Assembly: GCA_963676655.2 (NCBI GenBank) | Contig: CAXXKX010000003.1 | Coordinates: forward strand, 868,001 to 932,000 | From: G963676655 sp963676655 | GTDB taxonomy: Bacteria; Verrucomicrobiota; Lentisphaeria; Victivallales; Victivallaceae | Direction of reading: 5' to 3' | Length of the DNA: 64,000 nucleotides | In this document: piece by piece, positions 18,364 through 28,113 of the stretch | How positions within the stretch are numbered: position 1 is the stretch's first letter | How the letters are laid out: each line of letters begins with the position of its first letter | Made by a program: the position numbers and the translations under genes | Notes under the pieces: model-generated | Database searches by the model: none | What the model was told of the DNA's origin: nothing | Seen by the model: the letters and a program-made list of their open reading frames with translations, nothing else

Positions 18364-19050
18364 TTAAAAGTCGTAATACTTACTAGCATTATGATACATT
18401 TCAAGTTGTTTTTTCCAGACAACATGCCCGTCGCCCCACAGAATGTTCAGGCCGGCGTTATGCCTGCGGCTGACTGTCCTGCTCGGTATCAGGCTGCCAT
18501 TAGGTCTCAGCAGATAAGTGTAATCAGAATCACTTGCACCAGAGATAAAATCTATTGTATCGCCGCACAAGGCTTTCGAACTCAGATTCTTAACCCTGCC
18601 TGCCTTCACTCTGTAAGAGAGCGTCGGGGTATCCTGATAAAGCACCTTGGTCCAGGCAAGACCGCCGTACTTGCCAACTTGAACTAACTCATCCTCGTTG
18701 GAAGTTTTGACAAACCCCGGACATCCAAACGGACCACTTACTCCGAATTTCTTATTACACAGCAATTGTCCGTACAGCTTGCTTAAATCAGGCCTGGGTA
18801 AGCCAACATATTCACTCAGTTCCCATTTCCATTCCACTTGAATGCCCCCAGTATTGCTCGCGACGGGAAGCCAGTCGTTGTAGTCGTTACGATACATCCC
18901 GACTGCATTCCCTATTTGTTTAAGGTTCGAAGCGCATCCGGCTTGTTTTGCCTTATCCCTCGCCTTGCCCAGCGCGGGCAGCAGCATGGACGCCAGAATT
19001 GCGATGATCGCGATCACAACGAGCAGTTCGATTAGCGTGAATTTTTTCAT
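18364..19050 (-). CDS. Pseudopilin with H-x9-DGH tail
   Basis: This 228-residue protein begins MKKFTLIELL with an unusually short charged leader, then carries the conserved prepilin helix and SMLLPALGKARDKAKQAGC. The C-terminal RRHNAGLNILWGDGHVVW motif is the standard tail of the H-X9-DG pseudopilin family. Cysteines at FGCPGF and ALCGDT may form a disulfide. It lies between another pseudopilin (19076-19741) and the GH5-type hydrolase, with 25 and 32 bp gaps, in what looks like one operon. Confidence 0.88.
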   Translation of the reverse strand: MKKFTLIELLVVIAIIAILASMLLPALGKARDKAKQAGCASNLKQIGNAVGMYRNDYNDWLPVASNTGGIQVEWKWELSEYVGLPRPDLSKLYGQLLCNKKFGVSGPFGCPGFVKTSNEDELVQVGKYGGLAWTKVLYQDTPTLSYRVKAGRVKNLSSKALCGDTIDFISGASDSDYTYLLRPNGSLIPSRTVSRRHNAGLNILWGDGHVVWKKQLEMYHNASKYYDF

Positions 19051-19075
19051 AATAAAATTGAATATCCTATAATTA

Positions 19076-19741
19076 TTAATGGAGACGACTCCAACAATTT
19101 AAATCATTGTTCAAATTAATAAACTTATTCCAGGAAACATGCGCATCGGCCCAGAGGACATTTGATCCGGCGTTATGACGAGTTCCGATATATCTACCGG
19201 AGGAGCCGGCCGCGGTACTGGGGTAAATAACTTCTCCCCGGCTGCCGTCCCCGTCGCTATCGGCGCAAGCGATTGTATTTGTCGGTCGCTTGATTTGCGA
19301 AAAACGGATGGCCGGTTCGGTTGAATGAGTCCAATACAATCCCATGCCGTCGGCTCCTTCAGCTCCATTTACGGAGCCATCCCGGCCGCCGAAATTGAAT
19401 CCGTAAGATATATTGTTATAATTAAAGGAAAAATCTGGGTGGCCGGGACATTTGAAAACATTTTCATTCTTGATATAGTCATCATTCAATCTATTAAACC
19501 AGAAAGGACCATCGAATGAAGAATTTTCTCTACAAGGATAGATCCATTCGTTCCAACTGTCCGAATAAAGCACCATCGTGGTCCCGATCTGTTTCAGATT
19601 ATTGGAGCATGCTGCCTGTTTTGCCTTGTCCCGGGCATTGTTCAACGCTGGCAGCAGCATGGACGCCAGAATCGCGATGATCGCGATCACGACCAGGAGT
19701 TCAATCAAAGTGAACTGTTTGTCATCATGTTGGTATTTCAT
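19076..19741 (-). CDS. Pseudopilin, recently duplicated copy A
   Basis: The 221-residue protein starts at the ATG at 19741 (MKYQHDDKQFTLIELL), preceded by AAAGGA six bases away. It has the prepilin helix, NARDKAKQAACSNNLKQIG, a FKCPGHPDF loop and the RHNAGSNVLWADAHVSW tail. Note ADAH instead of the usual DGH. The DNA of the first 150 codons is almost identical to the gene at 23723-24394, so the two arose by a recent duplication. They differ mainly in a variable loop (GAEGADGMGLYW against YTDGPDGLGLYF). Confidence 0.88.
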   Translation of the reverse strand: MKYQHDDKQFTLIELLVVIAIIAILASMLLPALNNARDKAKQAACSNNLKQIGTTMVLYSDSWNEWIYPCRENSSFDGPFWFNRLNDDYIKNENVFKCPGHPDFSFNYNNISYGFNFGGRDGSVNGAEGADGMGLYWTHSTEPAIRFSQIKRPTNTIACADSDGDGSRGEVIYPSTAAGSSGRYIGTRHNAGSNVLWADAHVSWNKFINLNNDLNCWSRLH

Positions 19742-19917
19742 TTTCAATCCTTTCCTTGATGTATTATCAAGCACTACTCCAATTTAATAAAGACTCTTTT
19801 TTCATTGTCATAAATGGACATGGTTCACCAGGACTTTATTTGTTATCTAGTGTCCAAACTTGTTTATTACCTTTATTTATAGTTATATTTTTCTCTCAGC
19901 GGCTTTGTTGTTCGCTC

Positions 19918-20002
19918 CTATTGCTCCGAAACTAAAGTAGTTGTAATTTTATAGCCTCAAACAATAGGTATAGATACAAGTTGTTTTGTTTCGGAGCAAT
20001 AG
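19918..20002. repeat. 15-bp perfect inverted repeat in a 438-bp intergenic stretch
   Basis: CTATTGCTCCGAAAC at 19918-19932 is repeated inverted and exactly at 19988-20002, and the similarity continues imperfectly for about ten bases inward. The 55-base interior is AT-rich. The stretch 19742-20179 holds no gene. The repeat could be a large mRNA hairpin between the upstream hydrolase and the downstream pseudopilin, or the ends of a small mobile element. Confidence 0.6.
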
Positions 20003-20179
20003 TCATAAACGCGCTCATAATATTAGAACATTTAATGTTTTGTTTTTCAATGCTTTACCTGCAAATTACATATTTATCACGCGTTTCGAGAAATTGACGC
20101 TGCTTGATAAACATTTTTACCGCTCTGCCTTAAACCGGGCTGCGGGTAAAGACCGTCTTGATTTACGTTAAATATCACA

Positions 20180-23100
20180 TTACTTACTCACAACTTCATA
20201 TCCCATAATTGCTTGTTTAAACATGTTATTTTTAGTTTTTAGCGTAAATTTAAGTTTGCCGCTCAACTTTTCCGATGGAATAACGCCCAGCCGTCTTCCG
20301 CTTAAATCTATTGCCCATACCTGAGGCTTAATTATATTGGTTTTGATTACAATATCAGCTTCACCGGTCTTGACTACTGCAGGTAAACGTCCTTTTTTGA
20401 TTGGACAAGTATGGAACTGATCTGTATATATAGCGCCGGAATTTTGGGCGTCTGTCAGGTGTAATATAAGCAACGAGGATGAGCTAGCTATCGTTTTATT
20501 ATCAAGAGACCCTGCGAATATTACAGAACGATTTAGTTTATTGTTGACTGAAACAGCATGCCCTCCGGCAATCTGTCCGTCTCTCAGAATGAAACATTCG
20601 CTTTTAGGTGTAATCGCACTGAAAAATTTTTCTCGGCTTGATAATTTGAGTTGATTAGTGTCGCTCATAAAGACTCCTGTCTCCAGATTGATATGATTCT
20701 TGTCAAGAAGCTGTTTACTAATCGCAGCATTTATAATATTACCCTTGGCCGGAAGATATTTTTCCTTATATATTTTTTCTTTATACCCGGTATAAAACAA
20801 GACGTTCGACGGCAATTTAGAGCCAGCATAAAGACCTCCTATCTGCGAAACAAGTCCAATAAGATTGAACCGAGCAGGAAAACTGCCATGGTTTATGCTA
20901 CATACCACCGGAATTTTATTTTTGCTTTCTTTAACATCTCCACGTAAAAAGAAAAGCAACCCTATTCTTTCAGACAAGACCGCAATAGGGTCATATGCGA
21001 AAGAAAAATGAGATATATAATGATATTTTCTAGGGAAATGAACCAAATTAAAGCGAAATATACCATCATAATCCTGAAGTGAGCAATATGCGCCGACCAA
21101 CGGACCTCCTTCAGCTCGATAATGGTTGGGATAGCAATAGTTGAATTCAGTAATCATAAATGGTTTTCCAAAAATCCTTGTCCCCATGATATTACGCGGT
21201 GTATCCGCATTTTCTGTAAGGGCGCTATTATTTCTTATTTCCCATCGCTGAGTCTTTTTATTATATTTTCCATGATCCCAGTAGCTGTGATTATCCACAT
21301 AGTCATATTGATTGCGCATGGACATAATTTCTCTTTTTTTAGCCATTCCCGGTAAGTGGGCATTGCACGAAGTCAACAGAGCTTTTACCCCAATACTCCT
21401 TAGATAAGCGCTGCTTTTTTTATAGAACTTAATCCCCAGCTCAGTCAGGTACGAATAAAAGTCTTTTTTGCTTCCAGATTTTTTATAGGCGTTCATAAAT
21501 ATTTTTTTCACCATTGCACTGCTCACACTGTAATTATGATGAATATTATCTTCATTTACAAGGCATATTGAGAAAAGCGCCGGATCATTTTTCAATTTTA
21601 TTCCTGTATATGCATTAGTATGCTCCAGAACATTTGAGGCAAACTCTTTCCAGTTTTGCCATGCATCGGGGTTTACAGCCACTAGAGCCCTGAAATCAGC
21701 TATCGAGAGCGTCCCTTGTATTCCTTTTATCGCTTTGACCTTGATCATTCTTCTGCTGTAGAGGTCTGTCGAGATATATATGCCGCGTTCTTTCAGTTTA
21801 TAAAAAATATAATCAAACTGTTTCATCCCTTCTTCATCAAGCTTCGTGGAACACGAAGCTGATTTATCAATAACATCGTTATCATAGTGATGTAAGCGGA
21901 CCGCATTGTACCCCATGGAAGATACATATTCCGCCATCTGATCAATATAGTCATATTTACGGTAATAAGGGGGAATCACGTTGACACCATAGAACCGCTG
22001 CCTGACCCCCGGTCTACCTTCAAATTCAAAACGGCTGTTCTTTATAACTGTAAAGCCAAATTTTCCCGCTGGTTTATGCTTTGGAATGACTTTAGAAAAA
22101 TCCAAAGCGGAACCCGGCTCGATAAATCGGTCGTTTTGAATTAGGGTCCAATCTTTGCCTGTAATAATCGCTGATGGATATAGCTTGGGGATTGGAATAT
22201 CATCCCCTCCAGACATTGCGACAACCATCCATACAGAATTATTGTTGCTTTTGAAAATAAATTTATCAACTGGTTTATTTTGGATTTTGAATTTAGAAAG
22301 ATAAAGAGAGACGGAATGGGTCATGTTTTTTCCTGTCCACACATTTCGTCCATTGGGCTTATTATCCCCATTAAACCAGTCATCAACATCTTTTTTAGCT
22401 ATAATCTGAATAAGTTCATCACTATTATCCAAGTATTTGACTTGAATAGAACCAATGCAAGTTTCAGCATCAGTTCTCCATGCAGTAGCATGTAACAAGT
22501 AAATAGCCTGATAACTGGCCTTCTGGGCATCAACAGCAGCCTGGTCCAGAAAATAGGGTCTTTCCCTGCCTTTGAAAACCATACATGACTTTCCCTCATT
22601 TTGGGCCGGATCTATCACATCAAATCCAACGTTTAAAAATTTCTTTTTCCCGGGACGCATTATTCTAAGGTCATTTATTCCCTGGTCCGTCCAGCCGCCT
22701 TTTTTATCTCCTGGAAATTCGTCTTTAAATCCCATATTGCATTGTTTTGAAATATTTATGGGAGTAGTTGAATAAGGTTTCAACTCAAAATCAACTTTTA
22801 TCCCTGACTTTTTCAGTTCTCCATGATATGGAGAAAAGCGAATTCTCACTGAAAATTCATCGTGTTTCCATTTCCTGTTATCCTGAATAATTAAATTCAT
22901 ATTACCGGAAAAAGTAAGCGTCCCGGCAGGTGTTGGTATTGAGAGCGTTTTTGCTTTGTGACGGCCCCCAAGCCGGACTTGCGAGTATTTTTCAGGCAAT
23001 AAGATGTTTTTCTCATCAACTCTTAACATGCTCCCTTTATAATGTCTAGACGACATTACCACAGAAAGAGATATTTCATTGGGAAAAACTTTTTCTTCTG

Positions 23101-23416
23101 AAGAAATGTTGGCTTCCAAAAGATATTTTATTGCAGATAATTTGATAATTTTTTGAGAGAATCTTAAGTATTCGCCTGTATTCACATTCCACATTCCGGC
23201 AGTATTCCAACTAGTTGCATTTTCTCGTGGATACCCTTTAATTATAGTGATGTTTTTATTATTACTGGGAGTCCACTTTCTCCCCATGTATTCAACCTGA
23301 ATACGACCGTTCGGAAATTCTAAAATTCCCTGTTTGCTTATTTTAAAAGATGGAAGCAGTCCGCAATAAGCAATATATGAAATCGCCATAATGAGAAATG
23401 TCAATATTTTTTTCAT
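20180..23416 (-). CDS. Giant secreted clan GH-A glycoside hydrolase
   Basis: The 1078-residue protein starts at the ATG at 23416 (AAGGAG upstream) with the signal peptide ILTFLIMAISYIAYCG. The first 450 residues are beta-rich. The TIM barrel has FYGVNVIPPYYRKYDYIDQ, then VRLHHYDNDVID near residue 509. It also has CLVNEDNIHHN with a likely acid/base glutamate near 620, and ITEFNYCYPNHY with a likely nucleophile near 757. The layout resembles unclassified GH-A enzymes common in Lentisphaerota. It is not a close paralogue of the GH42-like pair. The substrate is unknown. Base composition is AT-richer than the neighbouring hydrolases. Confidence 0.75.
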   Translation of the reverse strand: MKKILTFLIMAISYIAYCGLLPSFKISKQGILEFPNGRIQVEYMGRKWTPSNNKNITIIKGYPRENATSWNTAGMWNVNTGEYLRFSQKIIKLSAIKYLLEANISSEEKVFPNEISLSVVMSSRHYKGSMLRVDEKNILLPEKYSQVRLGGRHKAKTLSIPTPAGTLTFSGNMNLIIQDNRKWKHDEFSVRIRFSPYHGELKKSGIKVDFELKPYSTTPINISKQCNMGFKDEFPGDKKGGWTDQGINDLRIMRPGKKKFLNVGFDVIDPAQNEGKSCMVFKGRERPYFLDQAAVDAQKASYQAIYLLHATAWRTDAETCIGSIQVKYLDNSDELIQIIAKKDVDDWFNGDNKPNGRNVWTGKNMTHSVSLYLSKFKIQNKPVDKFIFKSNNNSVWMVVAMSGGDDIPIPKLYPSAIITGKDWTLIQNDRFIEPGSALDFSKVIPKHKPAGKFGFTVIKNSRFEFEGRPGVRQRFYGVNVIPPYYRKYDYIDQMAEYVSSMGYNAVRLHHYDNDVIDKSASCSTKLDEEGMKQFDYIFYKLKERGIYISTDLYSRRMIKVKAIKGIQGTLSIADFRALVAVNPDAWQNWKEFASNVLEHTNAYTGIKLKNDPALFSICLVNEDNIHHNYSVSSAMVKKIFMNAYKKSGSKKDFYSYLTELGIKFYKKSSAYLRSIGVKALLTSCNAHLPGMAKKREIMSMRNQYDYVDNHSYWDHGKYNKKTQRWEIRNNSALTENADTPRNIMGTRIFGKPFMITEFNYCYPNHYRAEGGPLVGAYCSLQDYDGIFRFNLVHFPRKYHYISHFSFAYDPIAVLSERIGLLFFLRGDVKESKNKIPVVCSINHGSFPARFNLIGLVSQIGGLYAGSKLPSNVLFYTGYKEKIYKEKYLPAKGNIINAAISKQLLDKNHINLETGVFMSDTNQLKLSSREKFFSAITPKSECFILRDGQIAGGHAVSVNNKLNRSVIFAGSLDNKTIASSSSLLILHLTDAQNSGAIYTDQFHTCPIKKGRLPAVVKTGEADIVIKTNIIKPQVWAIDLSGRRLGVIPSEKLSGKLKFTLKTKNNMFKQAIMGYEVVSK

Positions 23417-23722
23417 CAAGTCTCCTTAAGAATCATTAAATTAAAACTAGTTATATATATCACCGGTCCAGCGTAAAATATTATATAAGTCTGATTATTG
23501 AATTACTTGTTATCAGTCTGATAGTCTGATCATCCAAATTAAAAGTTTCTGATTTCTATTTGTCAGAAAAATAATCGCGAAAAGTTTAGTCTCGCGAAAC
23601 ACAGATGCTTAATCTTTTTCAGAACGGTTTATTGGTCAATATAAGCATTATCAATACATGATGCATCGCTAATAAAAACAATCTGTTTCAGATAACCGCC
23701 TCCTTTCTTATTGCACATATTG
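23417..23722. other. Intergenic stretch upstream of the giant hydrolase
   Basis: It holds no gene. It contains the ribosome site of the downstream hydrolase (CTTAAGGAG near 23417) and AT-rich sequence that probably includes its promoter. No strong palindrome was noticed. Confidence 0.4.
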
Positions 23723-24394
23723 TTAATAGTGCCGGCTCCAATAATTTAAATTGTTGTTCAAATTAATGAACTTATCCCAGGAAACATGCGCATCGGCCCA
23801 AAGGACATTAGTACCTGCATTATGCCGGGTTCCAATGTATCTGCCGATAGAATTGAATGCTCCAACCGGATAAATGATCTCTCCCCGGCTACCATCACCA
23901 TCGCTGTCAGCATAAGCAATTGTTTTTGAGGGTTTCCTGATTTGCGGCAGGCGAATGGCCGGCTCGCCGCCGCCTACTCCAAAGTACAGCCCCAAACCAT
24001 CAGGGCCATCAGTATAATTTCCCGACCCATCTTTCCCCCCGAAATTGAATCCGTAAGATATATTGTTATAATTAAAGGAAAAATCCGGGTGGCTGGGACA
24101 TTTGAAAACATTTTCATTCTTAATATAGTCATCATTCAATCTATTAAACCAGAAATGTCCTTCGGCTAATGCGGAACTCTCTCTACAAGGATAGATCCAT
24201 TCGTTCCAACTGTCCGAATAAAGCACCATCGTGGTCCCGATCTGTTTCAGATTATTGGAGCATGCCGCCTGTTTTGCCTTGTCCCTGGCATTGTTCAACG
24301 CCGGCAGCAGCATGGACGCCAGAATCGCGATGATCGCTATCACGACCAGGAGTTCAATCAAAGTGAACTGTTTGTCATCATGTTGGTATTTCAT
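23723..24394 (-). CDS. Pseudopilin, recently duplicated copy B
   Basis: This 223-residue twin of the protein at 19076-19741 has the same MKYQHDDKQFTLIELL start, ribosome site and prepilin helix. It has the FKCPSHPDF loop and the RHNAGTNVLWADAHVSW tail. The start at 24394 was preferred over 24430 because the ribosome site and upstream sequence are conserved between the copies only up to this point. It lies just upstream of the giant GH-A hydrolase, mirroring the pairing of the other copy with the GH5 enzyme. An AraC-type operator candidate lies 42 bp upstream of the start. Confidence 0.88.
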   Translation of the reverse strand: MKYQHDDKQFTLIELLVVIAIIAILASMLLPALNNARDKAKQAACSNNLKQIGTTMVLYSDSWNEWIYPCRESSALAEGHFWFNRLNDDYIKNENVFKCPSHPDFSFNYNNISYGFNFGGKDGSGNYTDGPDGLGLYFGVGGGEPAIRLPQIRKPSKTIAYADSDGDGSRGEIIYPVGAFNSIGRYIGTRHNAGTNVLWADAHVSWDKFINLNNNLNYWSRHY

Positions 24395-24435
24395 TTTCAA
24401 TCCTTTCCTTTCGTTACTATTATAAGTCATTTTTT

Positions 24436-24458
24436 ATCTTTGTCACTTTCGTTACCTG
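24436..24458. promoter_or_regulatory. Candidate AraC/PocR binding site upstream of pseudopilin B
   Basis: This 23-bp segment (core TCACTTTCGTTACCTG) matches 20 of 23 bases of the segment at 27213-27235 upstream of the lyase gene. It lies between the pseudopilin start and the divergent AraC regulator. Confidence 0.5.
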
Positions 24459-24563
24459 CTGTTCCTGCTTCATTTCATAATATGTTCCACGCTAACTTGA
24501 CTTTAATCTGTTAATATTATATATTTATATTCATTGTTTTAATACTATTTTTTTTAACTATTT

Positions 24564-24580
24564 TTTTTCACTTTTATGAC
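24564..24580. promoter_or_regulatory. Partial third copy of the site overlapping the AraC start codon
   Basis: TTTTTCACTTTTATGAC matches the lyase-upstream site at 16 of 17 positions and includes the ATG of the regulator gene. A regulator bound here could block its own expression. Confidence 0.35.
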
Positions 24581-25481
24581 TAAGATTTACGAATATAATG
24601 AATATTACAGTCAATTAATGGAATTATTTTCCACAATTGAAGAGTGTTTTGCCATGGAGGTGTGCATATATCCGGCGTATGACTCCAACATGTTCACGTC
24701 TTCCGGAGTAAGCCGCCTGCCGCATTCATACTTCAGTCATTTCAGCGGTTTTTGTCGAGCAGTCAAGGACAATAAAACCGGTTTGGGCTGCGCCGGCTAT
24801 GACAGTCTGAAAATGGTCGCTAAATCTACTGAAATCGGCAAACCCTTTGTCAATGTGTGCCACGCCGGTCTGAGTGAAGTAATTATCCCGGTATATGGGC
24901 ATAACGACACTCATATAGCAACTATATTCATCGGTCAGGTAATTACTGAAGAAGTTGTTAGACAGGGTTTTTCCGAGATAATTCGCCGGGTTAAAAATCT
25001 CGGTGTAGATATGGAGAAACTGGAGGCTGAGTATAAGAAAATTCCGCATATGAGTGAGGAAAAATTATTGAAAATAGGTAAAATGGTTGACTGGGCGCTG
25101 AAAGGCATCAACTCAACGCTTGATTACGAAAGCCTTATGCACCAGATACATTTCAATCAGTACCCGGTAATCCGACAGGCTTTAAATATCCTGCATCAGA
25201 GTAAATTTGCGATTACTCAAACGGAAATTGCTAGGAAACTACATCTGCACCAGTCATATTTCAGTCGGCTGTTTACTAAAGTAATGAAATGCAACTTCCA
25301 GGAGTATGTCAAATTTTACCGCATCAGTGAAGCAAAACAAATGCTGCACCACAGTGATCTGCCGATCTCGGAGATTGCCGACTCATGCGGGTACAGCCGG
25401 CAAAGTTTTTTCACCAGGCAGTTCAAAAAAATGACCGGCATGACGCCACGCGAATTCAGAAATAAGCATAACCGGGCATAA
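24576..25481 (+). CDS. AraC-family regulator with PocR sensory domain
   Basis: In this 301-residue protein the N-terminal PocR-type domain (about 10-180) has FCRAVKDNKTGLGCAGYD and VNVCHAGLSEVIIPVYG. The C-terminal AraC domain (about 200-300) has HQSYFSRLFTKVMKCNFQEYV and ISEIADSCGYSRQSFFTRQF. It lies between pseudopilin B and the lyase. A 23-bp sequence occurs upstream of both of those genes and partly over its own start, which suggests it regulates all three. Confidence 0.88.
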   Translation: MTKIYEYNEYYSQLMELFSTIEECFAMEVCIYPAYDSNMFTSSGVSRLPHSYFSHFSGFCRAVKDNKTGLGCAGYDSLKMVAKSTEIGKPFVNVCHAGLSEVIIPVYGHNDTHIATIFIGQVITEEVVRQGFSEIIRRVKNLGVDMEKLEAEYKKIPHMSEEKLLKIGKMVDWALKGINSTLDYESLMHQIHFNQYPVIRQALNILHQSKFAITQTEIARKLHLHQSYFSRLFTKVMKCNFQEYVKFYRISEAKQMLHHSDLPISEIADSCGYSRQSFFTRQFKKMTGMTPREFRNKHNRA

Positions 25482-25588
25482 TGGCTGGACTGTAACGCCA
25501 ACACATCGTTTGCCGTCGGCGTCGTTGTCTGTATCTTCCCCAAATTTTACCGGAAAGAACATCTGTTTTGCCGGTTCGTTGCCATACC

Positions 25589-27106
25589 TCAATCACATTT
25601 TCCAGTTTTGGCGATTTGGGTTAAAGCAGCCAAACGGTCTGCAACTTTACCTTTGCGCTTCTCCTGACGGCGAAATGCATCATCGAGGCTTAGTTGACGT
25701 TTTTCCAAGAGCCGTCCGTTTTCCACCGGGGATGTGCCGCCGAGGTGATTGTGGTTTTTGATAAATTCCTGAGGGTCCAGCAGCTTTTGCAGGACATGGG
25801 TGCTGACGCCGGGAAGATCGAGGTTCAAATACAATGCCGCCTGATCAAGCATTTCTCCCGTACATTCATAGCTTTTCATTCCATTGAGCCTCGCGTCACG
25901 AACCATTGTCGCTACGATACTGTGAGCCGCCCGTCCGCCATATCCCAGTTCTCCGATCAGGTAAGCGGCAACTTCCGTCGCGCAACTGTAGCCCGCTTTA
26001 ACGATTTTTAACATCCGTTCTTTCTGCGGGATGAGATGTTTCAGCATATCCGCGAACATCATGATGCATGCCTGGCTTTGTATCATCGTCTCGATTGCGT
26101 AATCGGGCAGAAACAAAGCCTGGAGGACATCTCCGTGCGGCTCGCTTTTCAACTGGATCAAGCCCTTTATCGTTTCCCCCATTATATCGGCCGCACTGAT
26201 CCTGACCCGCTCATAATTGCTGCCGGAATCACATTTTTGCGGCATATATGAACTCACGCCACACATGGACGGATGGGTGCGAATCATGTCGATTTCATCA
26301 AAAGCCCAAATATAATGGCTCATGGCATAACGGCTCAGGTGTATTGCCATATTTGACAATGCGAACATAATTGCCATTGAGTGGTCCTGGGATGCTTCAC
26401 AGTCATAAGTCGGCTCCATAACTCCGTCAAAACCCAGCAGATCAGCCATCAATTCGCGATCGATCGGCCAGGTAATGCCGGAACACGAGCCGCATCCGCC
26501 CGAGTTGATGTTTGTAAACTTATAGGCCAGCTCAAGCTGTTCCAGACTCCGGTAGACTCCATCGAAAGCCGAAATCATAAAATGGGCATAAGTAATCGGC
26601 TGCCCGTGATTCATGTGGGTATGCCCGACCATAACGGTATCAAGGTTTTCGAGACAAATCTGATGAATAACCCGCAACAGGTGCAAAGTATCGTCAAAAA
26701 CATCAAGCATTTTATCACGGAGTTTCAAACGGTACATCGGCTCCTGCAGGGTTCTTCCATAGTTGACGATACTGGCCAGATCCATATCGCCGTCGAAAAC
26801 TTTTGCCAGTCTCTCCTCGCCCGATACTCCGGTATTGTCATTCCAGATCTGATCAAGTCCTTGCAACAACTTTTGAACCTTGTTCCGATCTATGCAGCCG
26901 GACCGGTACAAGCAGATAGTCCAAGCAATATCCACCTGGGTTGACCACGGCTGAGTTAAACTCATCCTGTTCTTCTCTTTTCCTGTTTTACGTAATGGTG
27001 CAAACATATCAGGCGACATTTCGCATCCGAGCGCATGAAAGCGATGGTCGGTCCTTTTTGCATATCCGTCATCAACACATTGTTCCAAACCGATAAAATC
27101 ACGCAT
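25589..27106 (-). CDS. Argininosuccinate-lyase-like enzyme (fumarase/aspartase superfamily)
   Basis: In this 505-residue protein the superfamily blocks are present in order. They are DMDLASIVNYGR (about residue 128), VGHTHMNHGQP with the substrate-binding T-H pair (about 180), and GVSSYMPQKCDSGSNYE, which corresponds to the SSxMPxKxN signature (about 300). They fit the argininosuccinate/adenylosuccinate lyase group, in which C-N or C-O bonds are cleaved to release fumarate. The signature is altered (KCDSGSN for KKNP), so the substrate may differ. It sits outside any arginine cluster, beside a PocR-AraC gene, and may act in sugar or uronate-linked catabolism. That last point is inference only. 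Confidence 0.75.
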   Translation of the reverse strand: MRDFIGLEQCVDDGYAKRTDHRFHALGCEMSPDMFAPLRKTGKEKNRMSLTQPWSTQVDIAWTICLYRSGCIDRNKVQKLLQGLDQIWNDNTGVSGEERLAKVFDGDMDLASIVNYGRTLQEPMYRLKLRDKMLDVFDDTLHLLRVIHQICLENLDTVMVGHTHMNHGQPITYAHFMISAFDGVYRSLEQLELAYKFTNINSGGCGSCSGITWPIDRELMADLLGFDGVMEPTYDCEASQDHSMAIMFALSNMAIHLSRYAMSHYIWAFDEIDMIRTHPSMCGVSSYMPQKCDSGSNYERVRISAADIMGETIKGLIQLKSEPHGDVLQALFLPDYAIETMIQSQACIMMFADMLKHLIPQKERMLKIVKAGYSCATEVAAYLIGELGYGGRAAHSIVATMVRDARLNGMKSYECTGEMLDQAALYLNLDLPGVSTHVLQKLLDPQEFIKNHNHLGGTSPVENGRLLEKRQLSLDDAFRRQEKRKGKVADRLAALTQIAKTGKCD

Positions 27107-27212
27107 GGTATCTTCTTTCTTCTTTCTTTTTTATTTCTTTATCTTCATTGATTTTCCCGTTATTAAAAATATACTTGTTTTGAACAGACAAAGATACCAT
27201 TAAATATAATTA

Positions 27213-27235
27213 ATCTTTTTCACTTTTATTACCTG
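27213..27235. promoter_or_regulatory. Candidate AraC/PocR binding site upstream of the lyase
   Basis: The segment (core TCACTTTTATTACCTG) lies about 107 bp upstream of the lyase start and matches the site at 24436-24458 at 20 of 23 bases. Confidence 0.5.
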
Positions 27236-28113
27236 AAGCATTTGAGCTTGACAACTCAATTGAACTCTGTATGTTGTAAATATTCAATCTGGGAATTTGA
27301 CGGATGACTTTCGTCATTTTTTTATGGTAAAATACAGTTCTCACCACTCATAGTTTTAATTCCAGTTTCATATAAAAGAAATCTATCAAAGAATCCTTCT
27401 TTCAACTTAACCGATGATCCATGAGCACGTTCCATTGATATTTTTCGCTAAGACCTATTTATCCGGAGCGCCGAGTGCTGTACCATTTTTTCTTTACTAA
27501 CCCAAGAAAAGCAGTTTCTACAACTATTACATATCCCGTTGTACCAAATAGATATACGAATCAACACCCTAACCTGCCAACTCTCTCATAAACACATATA
27601 TCAGCGGTATTCTCTCTATTTGAGAGCTTGCTCTCAGAAACTTCTGGTCGCGACCAGAACTCGCGATGCAGACATTATCCTCTTATTATCAATGACTTAA
27701 CTGCAATTTTATCGTTTAAAAACATTTCCCGATTCGATTTACAGTCACTTGTTTTTAAGCAAAAAACGTCAATAATGAGGCTTTTCTAACTTTGTCTGTG
27801 AGTTACTGCGGGAGGTTCGCTTTTTTCTGGAAAGAGATTTAACACTTATTTCTGGCTTTAACAAAAAATTTCCGAACAGAACAACGTTCAACTGATCTTC
27901 CGGCAAATAAATTATCTACAACCTAACAAATAAAATACTGAATTGTAAACCTTGCCCCTGACATTCAGGAAAACGTTATCAACGGCACAGTGCAACCAAT
28001 CAACGTAGCAGCAACATCCCGAACGACTGACTTGAACCAAGAGACAAATTCGGCTGTGCTTGAAGCTGAATGTTAACCAAAGTGATTTATTAATTTTGCA
28101 GAAAAAAACACTA
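27236..28113. other. Gene-poor AT-rich gap
   Basis: No convincing gene is seen. The only minus-strand frame (27912-28166, 84 codons) overlaps the nuclease gene and has no recognisable domain. ATGAC-TTTC-GTCAT followed by a T-run at about 27305-27326 could be a small terminator. The gap separates the carbohydrate region from the defence-like region. Confidence 0.4.
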
